In this document: positions 1 to 8,770 of the stretch, one piece after another | Numbering within the stretch: position 1 is the stretch's first letter | Layout: every line of letters starts with the position of its first letter | Source: an uncultured Prevotella sp. | GTDB lineage: Bacteria; Bacteroidota; Bacteroidia; Bacteroidales; Bacteroidaceae | Reading direction: 5' to 3' | NCBI GenBank assembly: GCA_900556795.1 | Contig: USQD01000023.1 | Span: 1 to 13,587, forward strand | DNA length: 13,587 nt | Translations under genes and position numbers: made by a program | The notes under the pieces: model-generated | The model's database searches: none | Seen by the model: only the letters and a program-made list of their open reading frames with translations | What the model was told of the DNA's origin: nothing

Positions 1-69
1 TTTCAAGCAGAAGACGGCATACGAGATTCCGAAACGTGACTGGAGTTCAGACGTGTGCTCTTCCGATCT
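1..69. other. Illumina P7/TruSeq adapter contamination (left contig end)
   Basis: This is not biological sequence. Bases 4-27 are the P7 flow-cell sequence, 28-35 are the reverse complement of the index GTTTCGGA, and 36-69 are the TruSeq read-through adapter ending in CTCTTCCGATCT. The first three T bases match the poly-A that follows the adapter at the other end. I recognise the pattern as TruSeq index 21 followed by GA. The contig therefore stops here because assembled reads ran into the adapter. Genomic sequence starts at 70. Confidence 0.98.
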
Positions 70-103
70 ATGACGAAGGAATAATCAGAGAGCAATAATC
101 CGA

Positions 104-136
104 TTTGGATTCTTTCCCGTATCGATCGTATAAGTG
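104..136 (+). promoter_or_regulatory. Weak candidate promoter and repeats upstream of the susC-like gene
   Basis: Only 105 genomic bases (70-174) precede the SusC-like start. A TTTG at 104-107 lies 21 bases before TATAAGTG at 129-136, which partly fits the Bacteroidota pattern TTTG then TAnnTTTG; the -7 element matches poorly. In the same stretch AATCC (97-101) and GGATT (107-111) form a 5-base inverted repeat, and CGTAT occurs twice (118-122 and 127-131), nine bases apart. PUL promoters are commonly controlled by hybrid two-component or SusR-type regulators, so these could be operator half-sites, but they are short enough to be chance. Nothing else is visible in 70-174. Confidence 0.25.
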
Positions 137-174
137 AAAGAGCCCAACTGTTTTAACCAACTAACAAAAATTGT

Positions 175-3100
175 ATGAACTTTAAAAGTAGAGAAAAGTT
201 GCTTGCTAGTGTAGCTGCCCTGAGTCTTCTCGGCATCTCCCCTCAGCAAACTTTCGCAGCCCAGATCACAACGAATCAGGCTGTGCAACAGACCAAGAAG
301 ATTACTGGTAACGTATCCGATGCAATGGGTCCTATCATCGGTGCAACAGTAAAAGTGAAAGGCACAAAAAATGCCGCAGTGACAGACTTTGATGGTAACT
401 ACACACTGAATGTAGGTGCCGGACAGACTGTAGAGGTAACTTACGTAGGCTATGTTACCAAAACTTTCAAAGTAGGAGGCCAAAGCAAGTACGACATCAC
501 TTTGGTAGAAGACAACAACAGTCTTGACGAGGTGGTAGTTGTAGGTTATGGTACCATGAAGAAGAGCGACATCTCAGGAGCTTCTGTTTCCATGGGAGAA
601 GACCAAATCAAAGGTTCTATTATCACAAACTTAGACCAGAGTTTCCAAGGTCGCGTTGCCGGTGTTACATCCGTAGCGACTTCAGGTGCTCCAGGTTCTT
701 CTACCTCAATCCGAGTTCGCGGACAGTCAACCATCAATGCCGGTGCAGAACCACTTTATGTCATTGATGGTGTCATCTTCCAGGGCGGCGGTTCAAGTGG
801 TAGTTCATTAGGTTTGGGAGATGCCTTAGGAAATGGTTCTGTTTCTACCGTATCACCAATGTCAACTATCAACCCAGCCGATATCGTCAGTATGGAAATT
901 CTGAAGGATGCTTCTGCTACAGCCATCTATGGTGCCCAGGGTGCAAATGGTGTTGTACTTATCACAACCAAACGGGGTAAGATTGGAGAAGCAAAATTTA
1001 CATACGACGGCATGGCTGCATGGCAATACCAGGGAAAGCGTATTGACATTCTGAATCTTCGTGAATTCTCAGAATATTATAATGATTTTGTAAACAACGG
1101 ATGGATTTCACAGGATCAGGCACGTCCTGATTTCTCAGACCCATCTATCTTGGGTCGAGGAACCAACTGGCAGGACGCTGTATTCCGCACAGCTTTCCAG
1201 CACCAGCATCAGGTTGCTGCACAAGGTGGTACAGAAAAGGTTAAGTACTATGTTAGTGGCGGTATGATGGATCAGGATGGTACTATCATCGGTTCTAACT
1301 TCAAGCGTTTGAACGTACGTGCCAATCTGGACGCTCAACTGAAGAAATGGTTCAAGATAGGTATGAATACTACATACACAAGAACCAAGGAGCGCCTGCT
1401 CCATGCTGATGGTACAGAAGGTGTTATTACATACGCATTGACTACACCTCCAGATATTGCAATCTATGACGTAGACGGAAACTATACATCTGTAGTACGT
1501 GACGGCTGGTCTTCACCAAACCCTATTGCACAGGCATTGAGCAAGGATATCACCATGAAGCGCAACAAGCTGACCGGTAACATTTTTGCAGACATTACTC
1601 CTATAAAGAACCTCACCTGGCATACAGAGTTGGGTTACGACTTGTCATGGAGTGATGCAGAGGTCTTTACACCTACTATGCACTTAGGCAACTGGAACCA
1701 GGACACAAACTTTGCAAGTTGGCAGAAGAATACAAGCAAGTATTGGCAGTTTAAGAACTACATTACTTATAATGGAAGTATCAAAAAGCATTCTTTCACA
1801 GCCATGCTGGGTCAGGAAGCTTGGCGCAGTGACTGGGATTATACCTATCAGGCAAACGCTAATTTGCCAAACAATACAATCCATTTGCCATCTTTGGGTT
1901 CCAGCACTCCTAGTATCAAGTCTGGTTTCGGTGTTACAACAATGTCATCATTCTTTACACGTGAGACATACAACTACGATGACCGTTATTTAGCAACATA
2001 TATATTCCGTCGTGACGGAAGTTCTAACTTCGGTCCTGAAAACCGTTGGGCTTCATTCCACTCATTTGCAGCAAGCTGGCGTTTCTCTAACGAGAAGTTT
2101 ATCAAGAGCATCGCAGGTAAATGGTTGAGCAATGGTAAGATTCGTATTGGCTGGGGTCAGACTGGTAATGCCAATATCGGTGCTTACAAATGGGGTACTA
2201 CCGTAACCAAGTTCCTTGTTGGTCAAACAAGCGTAGCATACCGTCCTACCAATATTCCAAACACTTCTATCAAGTGGGAAACTCAGGAACAGACCAATAT
2301 CGGTCTCGATCTTGGACTCTTCAAAGATAAGATTGGTTTCACTCTCGACTGGTACAACAAGGTTTCCAACGATATGCTGATGCCTTTACAGTTGCCTTCA
2401 TATATGGGTACTCAAGGCAATGGTTCTTCACGTCTTAATGCACCTTGGGGTAACTACGGTAAGATCAAGAACACCGGTTTCGAGTTGGCAGTAAACGCTC
2501 ATCCTATTGCTAACAAGAACTTCTCTTGGGATACAGAGTTCAACATTTCTTGGAACAAGAACAAACTGGTAGGTCTCAGCGGCACAACCAATGCCAACAT
2601 CATTGGTTATGGCCAGTGGAACGACGTGGTCTGTGTAAGTAACATCGGCAAACCTCTCTATCAATTCTGGGGATATCAGACCGATGGCGTATACAAGGAT
2701 TTTGAAGATATCAAAAACTCTCCTAAGCCTAAGAGCTACAAGGAAGGAGCCCTGAATAAGGGAACAACCGTATGGCCAGGCGATATCAAGTTTAAGGATA
2801 TTTCAGGTCCTGACGGAAAGCCTGATGGAATTATCGACGATTACGACAAGACTTACATCGGTAATCCACAGCCTAAATATACATTTGGTTGGACCAACAC
2901 ATTCCGTTATAAGGACTTCGACCTGACATTGTTCGTCAGCGGTTCTGTAGGAAACAAGGTTATGAACTACCTGAATATCAGCATGAGCAAGATGAACAAT
3001 GCCTGGGTAAACCAGAGTGCAAGTGTCAAGAATCATGCCGTACTGGCTCCAATTGATCCGAACAAGGACTACAGTAATGGTTATAAAGGCAACAATGCCA

Positions 3101-3483
3101 ATACCGTATACAACTGGTATGATGACGTAGACAACATCTATGTAGTAAACGCAGGAACCAACATTCCACGTCTTGCTATCGGTGACCCAGCCGGAAACTC
3201 TAGCGTTATCAGTGACAGATATGTTGAAGATGGATCATACTTGAGAATGAAGAATATCACTTTAGGTTATACATTGCCTAAAAAGTATGCAAGATACCTT
3301 CATATTGAGAGTTTGAGAGTATATGCAAATATACAGAACCTCTTCACTATTACCGGTTACGACGGTTATGATCCAGAAGTAGGTGCAAGTACATCCGATT
3401 CACAGGGATACAGCTTCGGTGTAGATAACGGACGTTATCCTTCACCAACGGTATATTCTTTCGGTATCAACCTTGCTTTCTAA
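175..3483 (+). CDS. SusC/RagA-family TonB-dependent outer-membrane transporter
   Basis: This 1102-residue protein is predicted to form the outer-membrane barrel that imports oligosaccharides using TonB energy, capped by the SusD-like protein encoded next. Residues 1-28 are a signal peptide ending QTFA before AQ. Residues about 42-112 form the carboxypeptidase-regulatory-like beta-sandwich typical of SusC proteins (GPIIGATVKVKGT, DFDGNYTLNV). DEVVVVGYG at 118-126 is the TonB-box region. The plug spans about 127-268 and includes EPLYVIDGV (192-200), EILKDASATAIYGAQGANG (241-259) and ITTKRG. The rest is a long barrel ending in aromatic YSFGINLAF, the usual C-terminal strand. Length is normal for the family. 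The start is the first ATG before the signal peptide, after an A-rich leader. Substrate specificity cannot be read from this gene; the GH26/GH5 neighbour points to a beta-mannan. It is the first gene of the visible operon, 25 bases before the next. Confidence 0.96.
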   Translation: MNFKSREKLLASVAALSLLGISPQQTFAAQITTNQAVQQTKKITGNVSDAMGPIIGATVKVKGTKNAAVTDFDGNYTLNVGAGQTVEVTYVGYVTKTFKVGGQSKYDITLVEDNNSLDEVVVVGYGTMKKSDISGASVSMGEDQIKGSIITNLDQSFQGRVAGVTSVATSGAPGSSTSIRVRGQSTINAGAEPLYVIDGVIFQGGGSSGSSLGLGDALGNGSVSTVSPMSTINPADIVSMEILKDASATAIYGAQGANGVVLITTKRGKIGEAKFTYDGMAAWQYQGKRIDILNLREFSEYYNDFVNNGWISQDQARPDFSDPSILGRGTNWQDAVFRTAFQHQHQVAAQGGTEKVKYYVSGGMMDQDGTIIGSNFKRLNVRANLDAQLKKWFKIGMNTTYTRTKERLLHADGTEGVITYALTTPPDIAIYDVDGNYTSVVRDGWSSPNPIAQALSKDITMKRNKLTGNIFADITPIKNLTWHTELGYDLSWSDAEVFTPTMHLGNWNQDTNFASWQKNTSKYWQFKNYITYNGSIKKHSFTAMLGQEAWRSDWDYTYQANANLPNNTIHLPSLGSSTPSIKSGFGVTTMSSFFTRETYNYDDRYLATYIFRRDGSSNFGPENRWASFHSFAASWRFSNEKFIKSIAGKWLSNGKIRIGWGQTGNANIGAYKWGTTVTKFLVGQTSVAYRPTNIPNTSIKWETQEQTNIGLDLGLFKDKIGFTLDWYNKVSNDMLMPLQLPSYMGTQGNGSSRLNAPWGNYGKIKNTGFELAVNAHPIANKNFSWDTEFNISWNKNKLVGLSGTTNANIIGYGQWNDVVCVSNIGKPLYQFWGYQTDGVYKDFEDIKNSPKPKSYKEGALNKGTTVWPGDIKFKDISGPDGKPDGIIDDYDKTYIGNPQPKYTFGWTNTFRYKDFDLTLFVSGSVGNKVMNYLNISMSKMNNAWVNQSASVKNHAVLAPIDPNKDYSNGYKGNNANTVYNWYDDVDNIYVVNAGTNIPRLAIGDPAGNSSVISDRYVEDGSYLRMKNITLGYTLPKKYARYLHIESLRVYANIQNLFTITGYDGYDPEVGASTSDSQGYSFGVDNGRYPSPTVYSFGINLAF

Positions 3484-3508
3484 TTAAATAACAAAAGAAT
3501 AAACAATT

Positions 3509-5305
3509 ATGAAAAAATACAATATATATAAAACGGCCGTTTGCGCATTCGTCTTGGGTCTCAACTTGTCTTCTTGCGGGGACTTTCTGGATCAGCCAGA
3601 CAATTCCAACTACAATGCAGACACGTTCTATAATGGTGATGCAGAGTGCTATCAAGGCGCCAATTCTCTGTACAGTATGCCATGGTATGATTTCCAAAGA
3701 GGTTTCTTCAAAGTTGGTGAAGTAATGTCAGGAAACTATTATTGGTGGGGAAGTGAAGATACTCAATACTGGAACTGTAACGTATCTGCCAACAATGCCA
3801 ACCTGAAAGATATGTCTTATTCACTTTGGACAGTAAATGCCTACGCCAACACCATTTATGATAAACTGAAAGGTGCCAGCGCAAGCGCAAGCGTTAAGAG
3901 TGCATGTATGGGAGAATGCCTGACATGGAAAGCTATGGCATACTTCTATCTTGTACGTACATTCGGTGCAGTGCCAATCATCCATAACAACACAGACATT
4001 ATCGGTGCCGGTACATACAATGACCAGTATAAGGCCAACATAGAGGATGTATACGATTACATCATCATGACCTTGAAAAAAGCCATTGAACTGTTACCGG
4101 AAAAAGATCCTACAGGTCTTGGACGTATTGATAAATACAGCGCAGAAGGCTTGCTTGCCAAGGTTTACCTGACAAAGTCTGGTTTCGATCCAGCAACTAC
4201 AACTTACGAACAGGGAAGTGTGGCATACATCAAGACCACCAATCACCAGCGCAATCAGGAAGATCTTGACAACGCTGCAAAATATGCAAAGGATGTTATA
4301 GACAATAGTGGCAGAAGTCTGGAACCTGCAGCCAATTTCCCAGCAATGTTCTACAGCGCATACAAAGGTCCTGAATCACTCATCGCATGGCACTGGCGTG
4401 CCACACGTGACCCTTGGACATCTCAAAACTCACTTCAAAGTGACCTCGCTATTTCGGGTTTCGATGAAACAGGTAACAACTGGGGAGGATGGGCTGGTCC
4501 ATCAGTAGACCTGATAGAAGCTTTCGGAGATAATCCAACAAGCCAGACTAGAAACAACACCGACATCCGCCGTAAGGCTACCATGATCATGGCTGGTGAC
4601 AAATATGATTATTTCTACACAGACTGCGGTGGTTTCGACTTCTTGAAGCATGTATATAAAGGTTATGAGAAGCATCAAGGCAATGGTGAACTCCAGACTC
4701 CAACAGGAGCACAATGTGCAAAACATCTTGTTGGTGATAAAGCCGACCATAACTTGCATATAGGCTGCGACTTTGATGTGATGGCTTATGGTAACTATAC
4801 TCAGCTGTTACGTCTTGCAGATGTTTATCTCATCTATGCAGAAGCCAAGATTGGTAATGCAGGCTCAACAACAGATGCATCTGCCATTGATGCATTCTAC
4901 AAAGTTCGCAACCGTGCGGTATCTACATACGAACGCCCAACATCTATCAGTTTCGAAGATGTATGGAAGGAGCGCAGATTGGAGTTAGCACTTGAGGGCG
5001 ATCGCTGGTATGATTACGTACGCAGATTCTACTTCGATCCTGATGCAACAATTGCTGAGTTGAACGCACAGAAGAGAAATGAGTATTATGGTCTGAATGC
5101 GCTCTATGAGACATGGTACAACAAGGGTAGCTATGATGGTCCTTGGAACTTGAACAGCGATGTAAGATACAATGATGATCCTGGTAAGCATCAGAACGTT
5201 CAAGTGAGCAGTTTTACCATCCCATTCCCTACAGAAGATGCAACCATGAACCCTCATTTGCTGGAGGCACCACAGCATGTTGACATTTCTCAGTTTACTT
5301 ATTAA
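3509..5305 (+). CDS. SusD/RagB-family outer-membrane glycan-binding lipoprotein
   Basis: This 598-residue partner of the SusC-like transporter is predicted to sit as a lid over the barrel and bind glycan outside the cell. The signal peptide ends in lipobox LSSC with the lipidated cysteine at residue 23, followed by GDFLDQP, the acidic post-cysteine pattern typical of surface-exposed SusD lipoproteins. The family's helical TPR region is recognisable at about 131-160 (ECLTWKAMAYFYLVRTFGAVP). A second signature lies at about 434-446 (LRLADVYLIYAEA), followed by a conserved ERRLELALEGDRWYDYVR stretch and a C-terminal IPFPTEDATMNPHL, the usual SusD ending. It is somewhat longer than many SusD proteins. 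It lies 25 bases after the SusC-like gene and 28 before the next gene, so co-transcription is very likely. The ligand is unknown; aromatic residues are abundant, but I cannot identify the binding platform without a structure. Confidence 0.96.
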   Translation: MKKYNIYKTAVCAFVLGLNLSSCGDFLDQPDNSNYNADTFYNGDAECYQGANSLYSMPWYDFQRGFFKVGEVMSGNYYWWGSEDTQYWNCNVSANNANLKDMSYSLWTVNAYANTIYDKLKGASASASVKSACMGECLTWKAMAYFYLVRTFGAVPIIHNNTDIIGAGTYNDQYKANIEDVYDYIIMTLKKAIELLPEKDPTGLGRIDKYSAEGLLAKVYLTKSGFDPATTTYEQGSVAYIKTTNHQRNQEDLDNAAKYAKDVIDNSGRSLEPAANFPAMFYSAYKGPESLIAWHWRATRDPWTSQNSLQSDLAISGFDETGNNWGGWAGPSVDLIEAFGDNPTSQTRNNTDIRRKATMIMAGDKYDYFYTDCGGFDFLKHVYKGYEKHQGNGELQTPTGAQCAKHLVGDKADHNLHIGCDFDVMAYGNYTQLLRLADVYLIYAEAKIGNAGSTTDASAIDAFYKVRNRAVSTYERPTSISFEDVWKERRLELALEGDRWYDYVRRFYFDPDATIAELNAQKRNEYYGLNALYETWYNKGSYDGPWNLNSDVRYNDDPGKHQNVQVSSFTIPFPTEDATMNPHLLEAPQHVDISQFTY

Positions 5306-5333
5306 TATAAGAAACCTCAAAAATAGAACAATT

Positions 5334-6638
5334 ATGAAGCTAAATAATAAAATATTAAGTATCATGCTTCTTGGAGCTACAGCTTTTACAGGTCTCAGTA
5401 TCACAAGTTGTGTGGATGAGCCTGACAAATATGAAATAGCTGGTGGAACTCCTTCTATTGATTACGTTCGCCTGTGCGATGTAACCAAGAAAGATTCCAT
5501 GTTAACTGGAGCATACATGGGTACAAGTATCTGCCTGGTCGGTAACAACTTGAGAAGTATAACAAAAATGCTCTTCAACGACCAGCAAGCCATTTTGAAT
5601 ACAAGTATGATTACAGACCATACCTTGATTGTAGATGTACCAAAGACTCTTACTGACAATCCTACCAATAAGATCTACATGTACAACAAGGATGGTGAGT
5701 GTACTGAATATGACTTCAAGACGCTCGTACCAGAACCGGTGGTAACATCATTGAGCAATGAGTTTGCAAAAGATGGCGAAACCGTAACCCTGAAAGGTGA
5801 CTACCTGCTGGATTACGAGAATGCTCATCTTAAAATCACATTCCCAGGCAACGTAGATGTTACAGATTTCAAGAGCATTTCCAAGAGTGCCGTTACTTTT
5901 GTGGTACCAGAAGGTGCACAGAAAGGATTTGTCACAGTAGAAAGCATGTATGGAAAAGGTAAGTCTAAGTTCTATTTCCGTGACGACCGCTGCATACTCT
6001 TCGACTGGGATAATGACGGAGATGACGCAATCGCAACAGGTCATGGCTGGCGTGATGGAATTCAAAATGGTAACCGTATGAGGAATGATGTTGAAGGAGT
6101 TCAGCCTCTTGACGGAAATTACTACTACTTAGGAGGCAAGACCGTTAATTTCGATTCATGGGCTGAAGATGAATACTCATTCAACTACTGGCCAGAGCCG
6201 GCTGCAGGTTATCCTGAGTTGAACTCGCTGATGAAATGGGATGATGTTGACAACATGCAAGTGAAGTTTGAGGTTAACATTCCTAATGATTGGACAGGCT
6301 TGTCATTACAGGTATATTTTACCGGTAACGACCAGGTAACATACTCAACAGGCAACAACAACTATCTTGCAGATGACAAGTTTCCACGTGCACTTTGGAC
6401 TCCATGGTATGGAGCAACCAACAACACATTCAGCACTTCAGGAAACTGGCAGACTGTTTCTATTCCATTATCAGAATTTGCATACGACAGATATGGAAAC
6501 AAATTGGGTGGTTTGAAGTTTGAGAATCTCACAGGTATGACCATGTTCCTCTATACAGGACCATACAAAGAGGCTACTGTAGAATGCTCACCAACAATTT
6601 GCGTTGATAACATTCGTGTTTGCCCTATCAATGAATAA
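5334..6638 (+). CDS. Surface glycan-binding lipoprotein with IPT/TIG domains (SGBP-B-like)
   Basis: This is a 434-residue non-catalytic lipoprotein in the SusE/SGBP position of the operon. The reading frame opens further upstream at 5277, but the ATG at 5334 is chosen because it begins a proper signal peptide with lipobox SITSC (cysteine 26) followed by acidic VDEPD; the earlier ATG would overlap the SusD-like gene and bury that signal. Residues about 38-132 and 133-216 look like two IPT/TIG beta-sandwich domains (the second includes VTLKGDYLLD and VTFVVPEGAQKGFVTV). From about 218 (ILFDWDNDGDDAIATGHGWR) to the end is a domain resembling the C-terminal glycan-binding domain of Bacteroides SGBP-B proteins, rich in Trp and Tyr. 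TIG domains in this family act as spacers and the last domain binds glycan. The likely role is to capture polysaccharide at the surface for the GH26-GH5 enzyme and SusCD. The exact ligand is inferred only from neighbours. Confidence 0.88.
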   Translation: MKLNNKILSIMLLGATAFTGLSITSCVDEPDKYEIAGGTPSIDYVRLCDVTKKDSMLTGAYMGTSICLVGNNLRSITKMLFNDQQAILNTSMITDHTLIVDVPKTLTDNPTNKIYMYNKDGECTEYDFKTLVPEPVVTSLSNEFAKDGETVTLKGDYLLDYENAHLKITFPGNVDVTDFKSISKSAVTFVVPEGAQKGFVTVESMYGKGKSKFYFRDDRCILFDWDNDGDDAIATGHGWRDGIQNGNRMRNDVEGVQPLDGNYYYLGGKTVNFDSWAEDEYSFNYWPEPAAGYPELNSLMKWDDVDNMQVKFEVNIPNDWTGLSLQVYFTGNDQVTYSTGNNNYLADDKFPRALWTPWYGATNNTFSTSGNWQTVSIPLSEFAYDRYGNKLGGLKFENLTGMTMFLYTGPYKEATVECSPTICVDNIRVCPINE

Positions 6639-6640
6639 AA

Positions 6641-6681
6641 TTTGCTGATGCTGGCAGCCATCCAACTGCCAGCACTGCAAA
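6641..6681 (+). promoter_or_regulatory. Strong intercistronic RNA hairpin between the two TIG lipoprotein genes
   Basis: TGCTGGCAG (6649-6657) and CTGCCAGCA (6666-6674) are perfect inverted repeats with an 8-base loop. Outside a small TGA/CT internal loop, TTTGC (6641-6645) pairs with GCAAA (6677-6681). No U-run follows on the + strand (CAAACAAAAAC), so it does not look like a standard rho-independent terminator. It begins two bases after the preceding stop codon, in a 71-base gap longer than the other gaps of the operon. It may be an mRNA-processing or stability element, or a partial terminator, that sets different levels for the genes on each side. The role is inferred; the structure is seen directly. 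Confidence 0.6.
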
Positions 6682-6709
6682 CAAACAAAAACAATAAACG
6701 TCAATCATT

Positions 6710-8722
6710 ATGAAAAGACATAATAAATCTTTCCTCTGGTTGGTTCTGCTACTGATATGCAGTACATTTGCGTTCACATCATGCGACCGTGATGACTTGA
6801 ACACCGACCAGTATGGCAATGAAATATCTGTATTATCATATGGTCCAAACCCTGTACTCCGTGGGGGTGTCCTTACTTTCAAGGGAGCCAATCTTGACCA
6901 GATTACAGAAATAGATCTTCCTGGTGCAGAAGCTATTACCAGCATTAATGTTGTTACATCAGGAAAAAACTCAGAAATCAATATTGAAGTTCCTGCAGAA
7001 AAATGTGAACCAGGTATTGTTACATTGAAGACCGCCAAGAATGGTGAAATCAAGACACTTACCCCAATCACATACATTGAGAATTTGAAATTCACAGGTT
7101 TCTACGTAGGTGAAAACAAGGAAAACCTGGTAGGAAATGTTGGAGACGTCCTCACTATTGAAGGCGATTATCTCAACAATATTACATCTGTCATTTTTGC
7201 CAATGGCGCAACTATGGATGCCGAGAGTTTTAAATCTCAGACACGCTATCAGATTCAGTTGGTTATCCCAGCAGAAGCAGGAGAAGGCAGATTCCAGATT
7301 AGCGATGGAAACAACTATATGTATTCTGAAGGTGCTTTAAGTATCAATGCTCCTGAAATCGATGCAAACAATGCTATCGGTAAGTCTCTCATCAAGGCTG
7401 GTGAAACAGAGGTCCTCAAAGGTACTTCACTTGACCAGATTGCAAGCATTGAGTTGAATGGTGCAACCGTAGAAGCAGCTGACTTCAAGTCACAAACAGC
7501 TTCTGAGATTACCTTCGTTATCTCTTCAAAGGTAGCAGACGGTGAAATTACAGCTGTAACAAAAAGCGGTATAAGAATTCCTTTCGGTGAGATTACGACC
7601 GTAGTTCCTAGTCAGCTCGTTGCAACTCCTTCCCCTATCAAGAATGGTGAAGAGATAACTATCAGCGGTAAGGATATGGATCTGATTACAGGTATCGCAT
7701 TCCCTAATGCCAAGGAATCTAAGCTTAACAAGGTAGAGACAACAAAGGTTACCTCCACTGTACCTGAGGATGCACAGGAAGGTGACATTACTTTGAGTCT
7801 TGATAATGGCAAGACTGTAACAGTAGCCTATAAATTGGTTAAGCCAACCGTAACTTCTTGCACACCAGCAGCCATCACAGCTGGCGAGAAGACCATCATC
7901 AAGGGTACAGACCTCGACCTCGTAGCTAGCGTCACCTTCCCTGGCGATGTAGAGCAGACCGTAACAGACTTCAAGGGTACAGCCAATGCCATCGCAGTAA
8001 CAGTTCCTACAGCCTGCGCCGGTTCAGGCTTCAAGCTCAACCTGAAGAATGGTACTACTGTCAACATCGATGGTCAATTGAGCATTAAGGCAGCAACAGA
8101 TCCAGCTATTGCATCTGTTACACCAGGTGAGGCTATCGCAGGTTCAAAAATTACCATCACTGGCAAGAACTTCCAGAACATCCAGAACCTCTACATCGGT
8201 TCTTACAAGGTAAACCGCTATACATCTCGCACCAACACAGAGATTGTATGCCAGGTTCCTGCCAATGCAGAAGTTGGTACCTACAAGATCGTGATGGAAG
8301 ACCCAGACGGCAACAAGATTGAAGGTCCTGAGTTCAAGGTAGTTCCTGCAGAAAAGGATATCGCTACTATCACAACCAACATTGACAACAGCGCCATCAA
8401 GTATCCATACAACTTCACTTGGGATGACACCGGTCGTTTCCGTATCATGAAGGCAGACCTCATCAAGTTGGGTGTCAAGGTAGGTTCCAAGATGCTCTTC
8501 TATAAAGAAGCAGGAGCTACCGGTCAGGTTCAGATCAACAACGCCAACTGGGGCGCTATTGATACTGTATCAGACTGGGATGGTAATAAGGATTGCATTG
8601 TAAAAGTATTCGATGCAGCCATGATGGAAGCCGTGAACAGCATCTCTGACGGTTGGGGTGATACTGCATTCATCCTCCAGGGCGACCTGAAGAATGTAAC
8701 CAAGATTACTATCCTCCCATAA
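6710..8722 (+). CDS. Surface lipoprotein with six tandem IPT/TIG-like repeats and a C-terminal beta-sandwich
   Basis: This is a 670-residue predicted surface glycan-binding protein, fourth in the operon (SusF-like position). The signal peptide ends in lipobox AFTSC (cysteine 25) followed by DRDDL, consistent with export to the outer leaflet. Six repeats follow at roughly 38-121, 124-212, 213-298, 299-376, 377-459 and 464-546. Each carries a short motif such as KGANLDQITEIDL, EGDYLNNITSVIF, KGTSLDQIASIEL, SGKDMDLITGIAF, KGTDLDLVASVTF or TGKNFQNIQNLYI, as in IPT/TIG folds. Residues about 550-670 form a different small domain ending in GWGDTAFILQGDLKNVTKI, the pattern of jelly-roll modules common in Bacteroidota PUL proteins, and probably the glycan-binding part. 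The repeats probably act as a stalk. The gene is followed by a terminator, so it closes operon 1. Base composition rises noticeably from about 7850 onward. Binding to mannan is inferred from neighbours. Confidence 0.85.
   Translation: MKRHNKSFLWLVLLLICSTFAFTSCDRDDLNTDQYGNEISVLSYGPNPVLRGGVLTFKGANLDQITEIDLPGAEAITSINVVTSGKNSEINIEVPAEKCEPGIVTLKTAKNGEIKTLTPITYIENLKFTGFYVGENKENLVGNVGDVLTIEGDYLNNITSVIFANGATMDAESFKSQTRYQIQLVIPAEAGEGRFQISDGNNYMYSEGALSINAPEIDANNAIGKSLIKAGETEVLKGTSLDQIASIELNGATVEAADFKSQTASEITFVISSKVADGEITAVTKSGIRIPFGEITTVVPSQLVATPSPIKNGEEITISGKDMDLITGIAFPNAKESKLNKVETTKVTSTVPEDAQEGDITLSLDNGKTVTVAYKLVKPTVTSCTPAAITAGEKTIIKGTDLDLVASVTFPGDVEQTVTDFKGTANAIAVTVPTACAGSGFKLNLKNGTTVNIDGQLSIKAATDPAIASVTPGEAIAGSKITITGKNFQNIQNLYIGSYKVNRYTSRTNTEIVCQVPANAEVGTYKIVMEDPDGNKIEGPEFKVVPAEKDIATITTNIDNSAIKYPYNFTWDDTGRFRIMKADLIKLGVKVGSKMLFYKEAGATGQVQINNANWGAIDTVSDWDGNKDCIVKVFDAAMMEAVNSISDGWGDTAFILQGDLKNVTKITILP
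6821..8347 (+). repeat. Six degenerate tandem IPT/TIG-like protein repeats
   Basis: Six units of roughly 75-90 codons are recognisable at the protein level by a recurring (K/S/E/T)G-x-x-(L/M/F)-x-x-(I/V) motif followed by a short hydrophobic strand. Units 3 and 5 are close in this core (KGTSLDQIASIEL against KGTDLDLVASVTF). The copies are diverged in DNA, so this is an old protein-domain expansion, not a recent tandem duplication. Confidence 0.7.
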
Positions 8723-8770
8723 GATAGAAATATTTAACATAAAAAACGCATTTATGTGAAATATAATTCG

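Noticed and set aside
70..84. A tiny ATG-ACG-AAG-GAA-TAA reading frame directly after the left adapter.
   Set aside because: Four codons beginning at the artificial contig edge are not evidence of a gene or leader peptide.
85..483. A 132-residue antisense open frame across the susC-like gene start.
   Set aside because: It overlaps the signal peptide and N-terminal domain of a clear SusC-like gene and has no homology I recognise.
5277..5333. An upstream in-frame ATG for the first TIG lipoprotein, overlapping the SusD-like gene.
   Set aside because: It adds 19 residues before a complete lipoprotein signal peptide. The ATG at 5334 gives a normal signal with lipobox SITSC.
6641..6681. A rho-independent terminator between the two TIG lipoprotein genes.
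   Set aside because: The stem is strong but is followed by CAAACAAAAAC on the + strand, with no T-run. It is kept as an RNA structure of unknown role.
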